From: BJGV01 sp965205785
Lineage (GTDB): Bacteria > Pseudomonadota > Gammaproteobacteria > Burkholderiales > Nitrosomonadaceae
Direction: 5' to 3'
Assembly (NCBI GenBank): GCA_965205785.1
Contig: OZ242188.1
Coordinates: forward strand, 1,736,001-1,800,000
DNA: 64,000 nt
A program made the translations under genes and the position numbers. The notes under the pieces were generated by a model that had not been told where the DNA came from, made no database searches, and worked only from the letters and a program-made list of their open reading frames with translations. Below are positions 51,528 through 61,776 of this stretch, piece after piece. The number at the start of each line of letters is the position of its first letter. Position 1 is the first letter of the stretch.

Positions 51528-53165
51528 CTATTTTGTTTTTACATAGGGATTATAATTTCCATTTCTAATTAAGTTTCCTCTATTATCATTATCAAATGAA
51601 CGGTTGCGGTTCTTGCTGCGATTCTCATTGGCGCTGTTATTAAATTTCTTTCTGTTACTATCATTTGTCCATGCACTTCTTTGGTCATTATATCGATTAC
51701 CATTAGCACTACTAAAATTATTGCTATTACTACTATTTGTCCATGAATTAGCATGGTTATTGTAATTATTTCTTTTTGCACTATTAAAGTTTTTGTTATT
51801 TCCGTCATTCTCCCATGAACTACTATGGCTATTGTATCGGTTCCCATTTACATCATTAGAATTTCTATTGTTGGTATTATTCGACCATGAATTACCACGT
51901 TCATTGGTACGATTCCCATTGGAACCACTGAAGATTCTATCATTTGACCACGAATGACTGCGATTACGTTTACGAGCAATTGTGGGGGTAGTTCTTGATG
52001 TCCCATTACTACTAAAGCGAGGCTTATGCCTTGGTTCTAGTCCGGGAATAGTATGAGAAGTTATCCGATGTCCTGTGAACCGTTCAATTTTTTTAAGATG
52101 GATGTTGTCTTTACCGGAAGCAAATGAAACGGCTATTCCAGACGCTCCAGCTCGGCCAGTACGCCCAATACGATGAACATAATCTTCAGCAAATTTTGGA
52201 AGATCAAAATTAATAACATGGGTAATTCCAGCCACGTCAATTCCCCGCGCTGCCACGTCCGTAGCAACAAGTATTCGTAGCCTGCCATGGCGAAGCTTGG
52301 TGAGAGTTCGGTTTCGTTCACGTTGATTCATGTCGCCATGTAATGCAGAAGCTTCATGGCCTTGAGCAGAGAGGTTGTCTGCCAGTGTATCAGCATCTCT
52401 TTTTGTTGCAGTAAAGACAATGGCCTGCTTTAAATCTATATCACTTAATAAATGGTCTAATAATTTATTTTTGTGTGAAAAGTCATCTACATGATGTAAT
52501 CGTTGTTCAATGTTATCCATTTTTGTCTGTTGCTTTGCAATCTGGATACGCTTTGGAGATTTTAATAAACGGTTTGCAACTTTTGTTATTGTGTTATCTA
52601 GGGTAGCTGAGAACAGTAAAGTTTGGCGGTCGTTTGATATAGCTGAAGCAATTTTTTCAACATCATCAATAAATCCCATGTCAAGCATACGGTCTGCTTC
52701 ATCCAATACTAACATCTCTAATCGTGAGAAATTAATACGTCCACGCTGGATATGATCAATCAAACGGCCAGGTGTGGCCACAAGAATATCTACTGGTTGA
52801 GACAATAGCTTATTTTGTAGTGGATAAGGCATACCACCTAGTATGCTTACAACTTTAATACGATGTAAATGTTTTCCATATTTTTTAGCAGCATCTGATA
52901 CCTGAAGTGCAAGTTCACGTGTCGGAGTTAAAACCAGTATGCGAGGGCCGCGACAATTAATTTTAGATGGAGTGGCAAGTCGATGCAGTGCTGGCAACAT
53001 AAATGCAGCAGTTTTTCCTGTGCCGGTCTGGGCTGAAGCCATTACATCGTGACCAGCTAGTAATTCAGGAATCGCTTGTTTCTGAATTGGTGTTGGTGTG
53101 GTATAGCCTGAGTCAATGATGGCTTTAAGGATATGAGGATGAAGGTTGAGGTTTTCAAATGACAC
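51528..53165 (-). CDS. rhlE: DEAD-box RNA helicase, RhlE-type, with Asn-rich repeat tail
   Basis: A 545-residue ATP-dependent RNA helicase. The core (about 1-375) has the Q motif GYTTPTPIQKQAIP, AQTGTGKT, PTRELALQ, DEAD in VLDEADRMLDMGF, SAT, and HRIGRTGRAG. RhlE is the closest match. The tail (about 385-545) is unusual: at least five ~25-residue Asn/Ser-rich units with an aromatic core, such as HSWSNDRIFSGSNGNR, NSWTNSSNSNNFSSANGNR and SAWTNDSNRKKFNNSA. Arg, Gly and Asn dominate, which would favour RNA binding or condensation at low temperature. Symbol by similarity. Confidence 0.85.
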   Translation of the reverse strand: MSFENLNLHPHILKAIIDSGYTTPTPIQKQAIPELLAGHDVMASAQTGTGKTAAFMLPALHRLATPSKINCRGPRILVLTPTRELALQVSDAAKKYGKHLHRIKVVSILGGMPYPLQNKLLSQPVDILVATPGRLIDHIQRGRINFSRLEMLVLDEADRMLDMGFIDDVEKIASAISNDRQTLLFSATLDNTITKVANRLLKSPKRIQIAKQQTKMDNIEQRLHHVDDFSHKNKLLDHLLSDIDLKQAIVFTATKRDADTLADNLSAQGHEASALHGDMNQRERNRTLTKLRHGRLRILVATDVAARGIDVAGITHVINFDLPKFAEDYVHRIGRTGRAGASGIAVSFASGKDNIHLKKIERFTGHRITSHTIPGLEPRHKPRFSSNGTSRTTPTIARKRNRSHSWSNDRIFSGSNGNRTNERGNSWSNNTNNRNSNDVNGNRYNSHSSSWENDGNNKNFNSAKRNNYNNHANSWTNSSNSNNFSSANGNRYNDQRSAWTNDSNRKKFNNSANENRSKNRNRSFDNDNRGNLIRNGNYNPYVKTK

Positions 53166-53429
53166 GATGTTTTCCTAAAATAAGAATTAATACAAAAGCA
53201 AGGAGTGTTTACCAGAAAATTTGTAGGCAAATGTACCGCTAGCATATATATAACATCGCTGCTAACCATGGTATGGCATGTACAATTTCCGAGGAGAACT
53301 TGAAAATCGAGGGGAGGTCAGGAACGATGACTACGAGAAAAGAGAATGATCACTTTTATCGAATTGCGGATTATACATGAACCACAGTAACTGTTGTGTT
53401 TAATTTAAAGTGAGTAAGTGAGTATTAGG

Positions 53430-53459
53430 TTAGCTATCTTATTGTTTGGCTGCTATAAT
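53430..53459 (+). promoter_or_regulatory. probable sigma70 promoter of typA
   Basis: A consensus TATAAT (53454-53459) follows a weak TTAGCT (-35 candidate at 53430-53435) with an 18-nt spacer. It lies 38 bp upstream of the typA ATG. The -10 is good, the -35 poor. Confidence 0.45.
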
Positions 53460-53497
53460 GCCGCCGTTTTATTATTCTGACGCAGAGATTTATAAAT

Positions 53498-55309
53498 ATG
53501 ATTCGACCAATCCGTAACATAGCCATTATTGCGCATGTTGATCATGGGAAGACCACTTTGGTAGACAAGCTACTCCATCAGGCGGGGTCTTTTGCTTCAC
53601 ACCAGAATATTGCAGATCGGATAATGGATTCTAATGATATAGAACGAGAACGTGGCATTACAATCCTGGCAAAAAATTGTGCAGTAGACTATGAAGGAGT
53701 GCATATTAATATTGTGGATACACCAGGTCACGCAGACTTTGGTGGGGAAGTAGAGCGTGTGATGTCAATGGTTGATGGTGTTTTATTGCTAGTTGATGCA
53801 GTTGAGGGACCAATGCCACAAACTCGCTTCGTTACAAAAAAAGCATTGGAGTTAGGACTGCGCCCAATTGTTGTAGTCAATAAGATTGACCGTCCCGGTG
53901 CCCGTTCAGACATGGTAGTAAATTATACTTTTGATTTATTCGATAAGTTAGGTGCTACTGAAGATCAGCTTGATTTTCCCGTAGTATATGCCTCGGCATT
54001 AAATGGTTATGCTACGTTAGAACTGGATCAAACCAATACAGATATGCGTCCATTATTCGATATCATACTGAAGCACGTTCCTGCTCCAGTTGGTAATGCT
54101 GATGAACCGCTTCAGTTACAAATTAGTGCATTAGATTATTCGAGTTTCGTTGGTCGTATTGGCATAGGTCGCATTAGCCGTGGTAGCCTAAAACCAAATC
54201 AGGATGTAATGGTATTGGCAGGGGACAATATTCCTAAGAAAGCTAGAGTCAACCAGATACTTGGTTTTAGGGGTATCGAGAGAGTGCAATTAGATGAGGC
54301 GACAGTAGGCGATATAGTATTAGTGAATGGTATTGAAGAACTTTGTATTGGAGCTACTTTAGCTGATGTAAATCAGCCTGAAGCAATACCGATGCGAATG
54401 GTAGATGAGCCTACATTAACTATGAATTTTCAGGTGAATACATCACCCTTTGCTGGAAGAGAAGGTAAATTTGTTACTAGCAGACAGTTACGAGAGAGGC
54501 TAGAGAAGGAGCTACTTACAAATGTAGCTATGAAATTTGAAGATACAAATGAAACTGATGTTTTCTTAGTCTCTGGCCGTGGGGAATTACATCTTACTAT
54601 TTTACTTGAAAGTATGCGACGTGAGGGCTATGAGCTTGCAGTATCACGTCCACATGTTGTATTTCGTGAAATCAATGGAGTTAAATGTGAGCCATTTGAA
54701 ATGCTTACTGTAGATGTAGATGAGGCAAATCAGGGTGTAGTTATGAAAGCTCTTGGTGTGCGCCGCGGTGATTTGTTAGATATGGTTCCAGACGGACGTG
54801 GGCGTGTAAGGCTTGACTATCTTATTCCTGCACGTGGTTTAATTGGTTTCCAGTCTGACTTCATGACCATGACACGTGGTACCGGTATTATGAGCCATGT
54901 ATTTGATGAATATGCTCCGGCACGACCTGAGATTGCCGCACGTAGAAATGGTGTATTGATTTCTGCCGAAAAAGGAGAAGCAGTTGCATATGCATTGTGG
55001 AAGCTTCAGGAAAGAGGGCGTATGTTTGTCAGTCCTGGTGATCGTTTGTATGAAGGCATGGTAATAGGTATTCATAGTCGTGATAATGACTTAGTAGTAA
55101 ATCCTATTAAGGGAAAGCAACTAACCAACGTACGTGCTTCAGGAACTGATGAAGCGGTTACTTTGACTCCACCAATACAACTTACATTAGAATCTGCGAT
55201 CGAATTTATTACGGATGATGAGCTGGTAGAAATTACACCTAAGACTATCCGAATAAGAAAACGTCTTCTATTGGAGCATGAGCGCAAGAAAGCTTCGCGT
55301 GCTGCATAA
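53498..55309 (+). CDS. typA: ribosome-associated GTPase TypA/BipA
   Basis: A 603-residue translational GTPase acting on the ribosome, involved in 50S assembly and stress or cold growth. G1 is IAHVDHGKTTLVD, then RERGITILAKN (switch I), DTPGHADFGGEVERV (G3) and NKIDRPGA (G4). The C-terminal TypA-specific region includes PARGLIGFQSDFMTMTRGTG. The length is standard. It is preceded by a good -10 element and appears monocistronic. Confidence 0.97.
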   Translation: MIRPIRNIAIIAHVDHGKTTLVDKLLHQAGSFASHQNIADRIMDSNDIERERGITILAKNCAVDYEGVHINIVDTPGHADFGGEVERVMSMVDGVLLLVDAVEGPMPQTRFVTKKALELGLRPIVVVNKIDRPGARSDMVVNYTFDLFDKLGATEDQLDFPVVYASALNGYATLELDQTNTDMRPLFDIILKHVPAPVGNADEPLQLQISALDYSSFVGRIGIGRISRGSLKPNQDVMVLAGDNIPKKARVNQILGFRGIERVQLDEATVGDIVLVNGIEELCIGATLADVNQPEAIPMRMVDEPTLTMNFQVNTSPFAGREGKFVTSRQLRERLEKELLTNVAMKFEDTNETDVFLVSGRGELHLTILLESMRREGYELAVSRPHVVFREINGVKCEPFEMLTVDVDEANQGVVMKALGVRRGDLLDMVPDGRGRVRLDYLIPARGLIGFQSDFMTMTRGTGIMSHVFDEYAPARPEIAARRNGVLISAEKGEAVAYALWKLQERGRMFVSPGDRLYEGMVIGIHSRDNDLVVNPIKGKQLTNVRASGTDEAVTLTPPIQLTLESAIEFITDDELVEITPKTIRIRKRLLLEHERKKASRAA

Positions 55310-55433
55310 ATAAAATTTTGTAATTTATTATTTGTATCTTGTTTTCTAAAATTAAGTCTTATCTAAACTTATTGGCTCATTGAGCTAATCTACCATTAGC
55401 AAGACTAACTCGATCAGCAAAGAAAATCATTTA

Positions 55434-56057
55434 ATGAACGAAAGAATCCTTTGGTATATCGCTGATCCTATGTGCTCTTGGTGTTGGGGGTTTGCACCTA
55501 TAGTTAAAGCAATTAATCTAAATTACAGTGGGCATTTAAAGATTAAGCTAGTAATGGGTGGTTTGCGACCCTGGACAAAACTTGCCATGGTGCCCGAACA
55601 ACGGGCAGAAATATTGGGTCATTGGAAAGCCGTGAATAGAAAGACTGGGCAGCAATTCTCTTTTGATGGAGCAATGCCAGAAGGATTCATATACGATACC
55701 GAACCGTCCTGTCGTGGAGTGGTAGCTATGGCCATGATCAATTCTGAATTGGTGTTTTCGTTATTAGAATCAATACAACATAGTTTTTATGTAGAGCAGA
55801 AGGATGTGACTAGTCCTAAAATATTGGCACAGCTGGCTGGTGAAATAGGTGTTGATATGGAGTCATATTTACAGGTATTTGAGTCCGATGAGGCAAAAAG
55901 TAAAGTTTCTATTCATTTCAATAAAGTACGCAGGTGGGGTGTAAATAGCTTTCCTACAGTAGCAGTAGAAAATGAAACAGGTTGCAGTATTCTTAATAGA
56001 GGATATTGCGAACTAGACGTGTTGAGTCAAAAACTCGATGGATGGCTGGAGACATAA
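55434..56057 (+). CDS. DsbA family oxidoreductase (cytoplasmic)
   Basis: A 207-residue thioredoxin-fold protein of the DsbA/FrnE type. The active site CSWC is at residues 14-17 (ADPMCSWCWGFAP). The cis-Pro loop is in WGVNSFPTVAVENE (NSFPT). There is no signal peptide, so unlike periplasmic DsbA it acts in the cytoplasm, as FrnE-like proteins do. The helical insertion between the two halves is present. It stands alone. Confidence 0.85.
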   Translation: MNERILWYIADPMCSWCWGFAPIVKAINLNYSGHLKIKLVMGGLRPWTKLAMVPEQRAEILGHWKAVNRKTGQQFSFDGAMPEGFIYDTEPSCRGVVAMAMINSELVFSLLESIQHSFYVEQKDVTSPKILAQLAGEIGVDMESYLQVFESDEAKSKVSIHFNKVRRWGVNSFPTVAVENETGCSILNRGYCELDVLSQKLDGWLET

Positions 56058-56098
56058 AATATTATCAAGAAAAAGGTTTTATTAGAAGCTCATCTTAG

Positions 56099-56758
56099 CT
56101 ACCATCCTGATCCAGTAGACCATCCAAACTGTTCTAGATATTGTTGAAATGTATCACCTTTAATGATCCAGGCAATGAGTAATGAGGTGCAGTACAATAA
56201 AAAAATAGTACCTATAGCCCTCAGTGGACTCAGAGTGGAATACTTCTTCCATTGCTCAATCATGCTATGGTCCATTGACTCTTTTTTCTTATGAAGCCCT
56301 ATTTCAGCCAAGACACGATTTTTTGCCTTATGTAGTATCTTTGAAATACCTTCTTGATACGCAGAATCAATTAGATCGATTTTAGTGATAATCGAATTGA
56401 CAGTTGCCTCATTTGGCATAGGTGCTTTACCAAGTCTCTTATAGAATTCTCTCATTCTAGCTAAGTATTGGCTTTCAGAAAAAATATTATTAATTGTTTT
56501 TTCAATATCGCAGGAATTTTCTATACTTAGAAAAATATCCGGCTTATTTAAAGTTAAATTTATTTCCTGGATAAATTTATGTTCTTTCTCAGCTATAAGA
56601 TCAAATAATAATGCTTCTATAATTTGGGGTGAAGGAATATAGAATTCTTGATTATCACTATGTAAATCATTATAGAATTTACTAAGTTTTAAGTTAATTT
56701 CTTTTTCGCATTCATCATTAATAGCTTTAAGCCTGGTGTTAAGTGTACTAATACTCAT
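56099..56758 (-). CDS. hypothetical helical protein with C-terminal membrane helix
   Basis: A 219-residue mostly helical, charged protein with one hydrophobic helix near the C-terminus (about 175-195, AIGTIFLLYCTSLLIAWII) followed by a short tail. KILHKAKNRVLAEIG may form a coiled coil. No signal peptide, so most of it is probably cytoplasmic and tail-anchored. No family recognised. It lies 56 bp downstream of the aminoglycoside-kinase-like gene and may share its operon. Confidence 0.55.
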   Translation of the reverse strand: MSISTLNTRLKAINDECEKEINLKLSKFYNDLHSDNQEFYIPSPQIIEALLFDLIAEKEHKFIQEINLTLNKPDIFLSIENSCDIEKTINNIFSESQYLARMREFYKRLGKAPMPNEATVNSIITKIDLIDSAYQEGISKILHKAKNRVLAEIGLHKKKESMDHSMIEQWKKYSTLSPLRAIGTIFLLYCTSLLIAWIIKGDTFQQYLEQFGWSTGSGW

Positions 56759-56814
56759 AATCTAAATTGTAATAAGGTAATCTGGTAAGGTTTAATCTTT
56801 AATGTTCTGATATC

Positions 56815-57885
56815 TTACATTGGGATAACTGAAAAGACATTATGATCTTCTATTGCCGCTATAGTACGACTAAGAAGCTCGTAATTGTGTTCTAAATTCA
56901 TCATTCCACCAATAGCTAGTGTCACGATCATTGCTTCAAAGGGATAAATAAGGTGAGCATGATATCGAAGTTGCATATTCTCAATATCAGAATAGGCAAC
57001 CCCATTTTTTATTAGTTCCTGTTTATATACAGTCACTAGATTATCCTCATGGAGCCGTCTTATTTCAGGCTTTAGGGCTGTAGATAAAAAATAAGCAATA
57101 TCACTTATTCCTTCACCAAAGCGGACAAGCTGCCAATCTAGAAAACCGGGGTGAGATTCATTCCAGAACAGATTTCCAGGATGACAATCATGATGAATAA
57201 GTGTTTGTGGAGAACCTGAAAGGAAGCGCATTACTTTGCGACGATTGCGAGCATAGTTGATAGCTGGAGCATGTAGAGCAGGGGGGATAAGTTCTCCAGC
57301 TAAGCGTAGTCCTCTTTTCATTAACGGAACAGATAATGCTGTTCCTAAATGATCTTCCAGGCGCCGTACTGGCCCGGCTAGCCATCGATAAGTCTGATTT
57401 CTATCAACTTTATTCCAGAAATAAGTATGAAACTTTGCGAGTTGCTTGACAACAGCAGTTGCTTTAGTAATTGGTAATGCATCACTTGGTTTACTAGGAG
57501 TGGCGCTATGCTCTGCTACATCAGATAGAACCAGTATTGCATCTATACCAAATCTACTTTGTGCTGCTATATGATTTGGTACATTAATTGGAACTGTAGA
57601 AGCTAATTCATTATAGAAGCGAACTTCAGTATGAAGAAGTCTAGGTAAGGCCGTAATTAGTTTAGCTTGCCAGGCTAACGACGGAAGTTTTATAAACCAT
57701 TTTTGAGGTAGAACCTGTGGGTTATCATGATCAACCACTACACGAATTCTTGTTGTAGTTCCAATATCAACAGAAACAATAGATATATTTAGAACTGTGG
57801 TGTCAGGATAATGTAAGTTAACAACTCGTTGCGCCCAGTTGATGGTTAGATCATTTGGGTGGCGTGCAAAAATATTATGTTTCAT
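56815..57885 (-). CDS. phosphotransferase family protein (APH-like kinase)
   Basis: A 356-residue kinase of the aminoglycoside phosphotransferase/choline kinase fold. The catalytic loop is LIHHDCHPGNLFW (the Asp of HHDCHPGN being the catalytic base), followed by PGFLDWQLVRFGEGISDIAYFL, where DWQ replaces the usual DFD/DWE metal motif. The N-terminal lobe (VVDHDNPQVLPQKWFIKLPS) contains the ATP-anchoring Lys. Substrate is unknown; such proteins often act on sugars or amino alcohols rather than antibiotics. Confidence 0.8.
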   Translation of the reverse strand: MKHNIFARHPNDLTINWAQRVVNLHYPDTTVLNISIVSVDIGTTTRIRVVVDHDNPQVLPQKWFIKLPSLAWQAKLITALPRLLHTEVRFYNELASTVPINVPNHIAAQSRFGIDAILVLSDVAEHSATPSKPSDALPITKATAVVKQLAKFHTYFWNKVDRNQTYRWLAGPVRRLEDHLGTALSVPLMKRGLRLAGELIPPALHAPAINYARNRRKVMRFLSGSPQTLIHHDCHPGNLFWNESHPGFLDWQLVRFGEGISDIAYFLSTALKPEIRRLHEDNLVTVYKQELIKNGVAYSDIENMQLRYHAHLIYPFEAMIVTLAIGGMMNLEHNYELLSRTIAAIEDHNVFSVIPM

Positions 57886-58051
57886 TTATAGCAGTATATT
57901 GTTCTATCATTATTAGCGTCTAGTCATATTATCTTAAAATATGAGAACAAACTGAATTTACTCTATGATTGTCTTATTATGGTAATATTTTTAAAGAAGC
58001 ATTAGACTTTTATTTTATTGCATTCAATTAATATTTTGTTATGAAAAATAT

Positions 58052-58762
58052 ATGAACCCAATGTTTGATGCGTTATCAAGAGCGTTTCGTGATCTATTTC
58101 AATTTCGAATACTGTGGATTGCTTTATGGCCAATCGTAACAGCAGTTTTTATGTGGCTTATTTTAGGTGTTATTTTCTGGGGGGTTTTTTCTGATTGGAT
58201 TACAAGTGGTCTTACATCGCTTGGTATCAAAACATGGCTTGAGGGCATTGAGCCACAATGGATAGCGCATTCAATACAAGCTATAGGACATTTAATTTTA
58301 TTTATCCCATTAGTTTTTGTAACAGCACTGGTAATTACGGCTTTATTTGCGATGCCCATGCTGATTCGTTTAGTAGCTGAACGCGATTATCCTCAACTTG
58401 AGCGCAAGAATGGTGGAAGTATTGGTGGCAATTTACTAAATGCTCTTCTTGCTATATCAATATTTATTGTTATATGGGCACTAACCATACCATTGTGGTT
58501 AGTTGGAATAGGGATAATAATTCCATTCATTGCGGCAGCATATCTTAATCAGCGTTTGTTTCGTTATGATGCGTTAGCTGAGCATGCAAGTCATGAGGAA
58601 ATGAAAGCTCTATTTTCTGCTAATCAGTCGTCATTGTGGGGGCTTGGTTTGTTAACTGGTCTTGTTCAATTCGTACCGATTCTAAATCTATTTGCCCCCG
58701 TTTTGTCAGGACTAACGTTTATTCATTTCGGACTTGGTCGGCTTAATAATTTACGTCAGTAA
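58052..58762 (+). CDS. EI24/CysZ-like membrane protein
   Basis: A 236-residue membrane protein with four or five helices, of the EI24 domain family. It begins MFDALSRAFRDLFQFRILWI, and carries the late segments AYLNQRLFRYDALAEHAS and GLLTGLVQFVPILNLFAPVL typical of the fold. CysZ, the sulfate permease, belongs to this superfamily, but this protein lacks clear CysZ identity, so the substrate is open. Monocistronic. Confidence 0.75.
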   Translation: MNPMFDALSRAFRDLFQFRILWIALWPIVTAVFMWLILGVIFWGVFSDWITSGLTSLGIKTWLEGIEPQWIAHSIQAIGHLILFIPLVFVTALVITALFAMPMLIRLVAERDYPQLERKNGGSIGGNLLNALLAISIFIVIWALTIPLWLVGIGIIIPFIAAAYLNQRLFRYDALAEHASHEEMKALFSANQSSLWGLGLLTGLVQFVPILNLFAPVLSGLTFIHFGLGRLNNLRQ

Positions 58763-59181
58763 CTTTAGAGGATCTAGAAAATACCTCTTAAAATTATTAG
58801 TGAATCACATCAGAAAAATTATGCAACTATCTGTTTTTGTGCGCATAGAAATTTATTAACTACTTACATTAGGGAAATAATATAACATTATGATAAATAA
58901 CCTTTATATCTGTATCTTTTTGCCTAGTTTAATTCAAACACTGTGTTTACAAAAAAACTGTACAGCCAAGGTTAGTTTGGACACATTTTAAAGGCATAGA
59001 TGCATACTGATATAAAGTTTAATTCGTCTAGTTTGATCGTAGCTTTGTAATTTCTTCTGAAAAATATATTCAGTAAATAAATTCAGATTATTAATATCAT
59101 ATATATGCTGCTAAATTTTATGGGATTGTTAGATATAGTTTATAAGTTTAATTTTATTATTAGTTTAAGAAGGAGTTTCTC
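58763..59181. other. AT-rich intergenic region
   Basis: 419 bp with no supported gene, RNA or terminator. AAGAAGGAG lies just upstream of the arsC-like ATG. Confidence 0.35.
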
Positions 59182-59532
59182 ATGAGTGACAAGATCATTA
59201 TTTATCAAAAACCAACATGCAGTAAATGTAGAGCTACACTTGATATTCTTAAAGGTAGTAATGAGGAATTTGAAAGTATTAACTATTATGATGTACCTTT
59301 AACTAGTAATCAGTTACGTGAGCTTCGTGATAAAGGACTATCAGTGCATGAGATGCTGCGTAGCGATGAGCAATTAGCGCGCAGTATGAATCTTGCTACT
59401 AGAAATCTTTCGGATGATGAATTAATTGACATAATGGTAGAGAACCCAGATCTGATTCAAAGACCAATTGTTGTAAGAGGGGGTCAGGCATTAGTGTGCC
59501 GCCCGCCCGAGAATGTTAGAAAGCTACTATGA
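59182..59532 (+). CDS. ArsC-like (ArsC/Spx family) protein
   Basis: A 116-residue protein of the glutaredoxin-like ArsC/Spx family. The active-site loop is QKPTCSKCRATLDIL with Cys13 and Cys16, and the late RPIVVRGGQALVCRPPENV is the family's substrate-side loop. True ArsC enzymes have CGTSR in this place; here it is CSKC, more like thiol-redox members. An arsenate reductase role is therefore possible but not secure, and no ars genes lie nearby. Confidence 0.8.
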   Translation: MSDKIIIYQKPTCSKCRATLDILKGSNEEFESINYYDVPLTSNQLRELRDKGLSVHEMLRSDEQLARSMNLATRNLSDDELIDIMVENPDLIQRPIVVRGGQALVCRPPENVRKLL

Positions 59533-59645
59533 TATAAACTATTACTTATTTATTATTTAACCAATATACAAGAGACTAGCGAAAATATTGACCGATATAG
59601 GACCTGTAAAGTCAAGCCAAGCTAGCTTCATTATATAAAACTAGG

Positions 59646-60011
59646 ATGTCGATTTTAATGGATTTAAAAACCCAGACTGACGCAGAGCTTATTTCACTTC
59701 GTGACAATCTTAATGAATGGTGTCTCAAAAACCATCAATCAAAATGGGGGCATAGGTTGTGGATTCTGGTTGTTATTTTAGGCGTTGTTGCCTTTCTTGA
59801 TGGAATAACAGATATCTTTTTTATTGGAATAAACCTGCCGGATATGCTTTTGGTTGCATTAGGAACTATAACCTGTTTCTCATGGTATAAAGGCGACAAA
59901 CGTAGAAAAGTTAATACACGCCTCCTTGCTGAGATAAATGGTGAGATTGGACAACGAGATTCAATTACTGTGATTGAAAACCCAACTATGAAGGAAACAG
60001 AATCTACTTAA
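59646..60011 (+). CDS. hypothetical small membrane protein
   Basis: A 121-residue protein with two central hydrophobic helices (about 37-60 and 64-80: LWILVVILGVVAFLDGITD and LPDMLLVALGTITCF), a charged amphipathic N-terminus and a basic C-terminus. No family recognised. It is convergent with the ZIP transporter gene. AGGATG at the start region provides a modest ribosome-binding site. Confidence 0.5.
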   Translation: MSILMDLKTQTDAELISLRDNLNEWCLKNHQSKWGHRLWILVVILGVVAFLDGITDIFFIGINLPDMLLVALGTITCFSWYKGDKRRKVNTRLLAEINGEIGQRDSITVIENPTMKETEST

Positions 60012-60078
60012 AAATTATCTTCTTTTTAATTTCCTAGATATAAATGGATTTTTTGACTATCTTAATAAAAAAATATCT

Positions 60079-60879
60079 TCATACAGGATGAGCAAAAAAA
60101 CTACCAGCCAGCCAAATAGAACTGATACCAAGCATAATTAGTGCAACCTGCTGAACAGTAGCACCAATTTCTGGGCGTTTATGTAGTCCTGGAATTAAAT
60201 CTGCCATTGCTACATAGATCATGCTAGCTGCAGCTAGTCCTAAAAGAGAAGGCATAACGTGGTTCATGTCTTGTAGCATAAAATAAGCCATCGTGCCGCC
60301 AATCAGTGTTGCAGCACTAGATAATAGATTAAACATAAGTGCCTGCTGCCGGGAGTAACCAGAGTTAAGTAGAATTAGAAAGTTACCTGCCTCTTGAGGA
60401 ATCTCATGGGCAATAATGGCTATAGAAGTGACAATACCGAGTTGTACATCTACCATAAATGCAGCAGCAATAAGTACTCCATCAACAAAATTATGAAATG
60501 TATCACCCAACATAATCATCATGCCGCTACGACCACTATCGTGGTTATTCATAGTAGTATTTGTAGTAGCGCCATGCTTTGGATCATGCACCTCACATTC
60601 TACAAAATGGCAGTGACGCCAAATTACCAGTTTTTCCAGAATAAAGAATAATAGGATCCCAAATAATACAGTGGCGGCCATTTCCCCTGGGTTTTTAGAC
60701 AATTCAAGTGCTTCTGGCAGTGCATTAAGGAACGCGGCCCCGAGCAGCGCTCCAATTGCGTAAGAAATTAGCATTTGTACCCAAGAGGCGCGTGTATTTA
60801 GTGTTAGCATTGCAGCAAACACTACACTTAGTGAACCGCCTAGCAGGCTGGCAGCAATAATCCAGGAAAAAGTGGTCAT
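60079..60879 (-). CDS. ZIP family metal transporter
   Basis: A 266-residue membrane transporter of the ZIP family, importing Zn or related divalent metals. Eight helices are visible. TM4 is GDTFHNFVDGVLIAAAFMVD (HNFxDG) and TM5 IAHEIPQEAGNFLILL (HEIPQE), the paired metal-site motifs. A His-rich cytoplasmic loop precedes TM4 (RHCHFVECEVHDPKHG). Monocistronic on the minus strand. Confidence 0.9.
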   Translation of the reverse strand: MTTFSWIIAASLLGGSLSVVFAAMLTLNTRASWVQMLISYAIGALLGAAFLNALPEALELSKNPGEMAATVLFGILLFFILEKLVIWRHCHFVECEVHDPKHGATTNTTMNNHDSGRSGMMIMLGDTFHNFVDGVLIAAAFMVDVQLGIVTSIAIIAHEIPQEAGNFLILLNSGYSRQQALMFNLLSSAATLIGGTMAYFMLQDMNHVMPSLLGLAAASMIYVAMADLIPGLHKRPEIGATVQQVALIMLGISSIWLAGSFFAHPV

Positions 60880-61009
60880 AGCAGCAGTTTATGGAAGAAT
60901 CAGCGATTATACGCTGTTGAGAGACTTTAGTTGTTATGGAATCTAAAAATTTTCCCAGAGGGTCTTAATTTATAGACTTTCATGCAGGATGCCCAGAGAA
61001 TTATAAATG

Positions 61010-61747
61010 TTATTTCGTAAGCCAAATCAAACTGGCCATTCTACCTGTTTCACCGTCTCGTCGATAGGAGAAAAATTTATTTGAGTTGCTATATGTACAC
61101 TCGTCATTGCTATAAATTTTAGTTACACCTACCGCAATTAACCGCTGCCGTGCTAATAGAAAGATATTAGCGAGCCATTTTTTACTGTTAACTCCCTCGT
61201 GTTGAACGAAGGCAGGCGCAGACATTTCATTCTGCTTTATAAAATAATGTCGTACTTCTTCTCCAATTTCAAAATAATTTGGACCGATAGCCGGACCTAA
61301 GTAAGCCATAATATGGCTGCATTCTTTTCTCATCTCTGCTACTGTTTGTTCAATTATCCCTGATACTAGGCCGCGCCATCCAGCATGAGCAATACCTACT
61401 GCTGTTCCTGCTTCATTACATAAAAATATAGGTAAGCAGTCAGCGGTAAGTATTGCACAGACTATGTTGTAAGTTTTACTTAATGCAGCATCACCCTTAA
61501 GGACATTCGTATTATTATCTACCCATATGGGAGTTGAACCGTGGATCTGATTCAACCATTTTGGTTCATTTGGGAGGGACTTAAATAATTTGGCACGATT
61601 CAGATTAACATTATTTTGCTTATCACCAACATGACCTCCCAAGTTAAAGCTTGTGTATGGGCCAGAGTTGAAGCCACCATTACGTGTAGTAAATATTGCT
61701 TGAACATTTGGTGGGGCTGGCCAATTTGGAGTAATCCAATCATTCAT
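61010..61747 (-). CDS. pgeF: peptidoglycan editing factor PgeF (YfiH, laccase-domain)
   Basis: A 245-residue protein of the YfiH/PgeF family, which removes wrongly incorporated amino acids from peptidoglycan precursors. Zinc and copper-type ligands are in LTADCLPIFLCNEAG (Cys) and GIAHAGWRGLVSGI (His), with an upstream NLGGHVGD His. It lies 29 bp after rluD and is in the same direction, the standard rluD-pgeF order. Confidence 0.92.
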   Translation of the reverse strand: MNDWITPNWPAPPNVQAIFTTRNGGFNSGPYTSFNLGGHVGDKQNNVNLNRAKLFKSLPNEPKWLNQIHGSTPIWVDNNTNVLKGDAALSKTYNIVCAILTADCLPIFLCNEAGTAVGIAHAGWRGLVSGIIEQTVAEMRKECSHIMAYLGPAIGPNYFEIGEEVRHYFIKQNEMSAPAFVQHEGVNSKKWLANIFLLARQRLIAVGVTKIYSNDECTYSNSNKFFSYRRDGETGRMASLIWLTK

Positions 61748-61776
61748 AAAGTTATATATTCTTCTGAAAAAAATTA

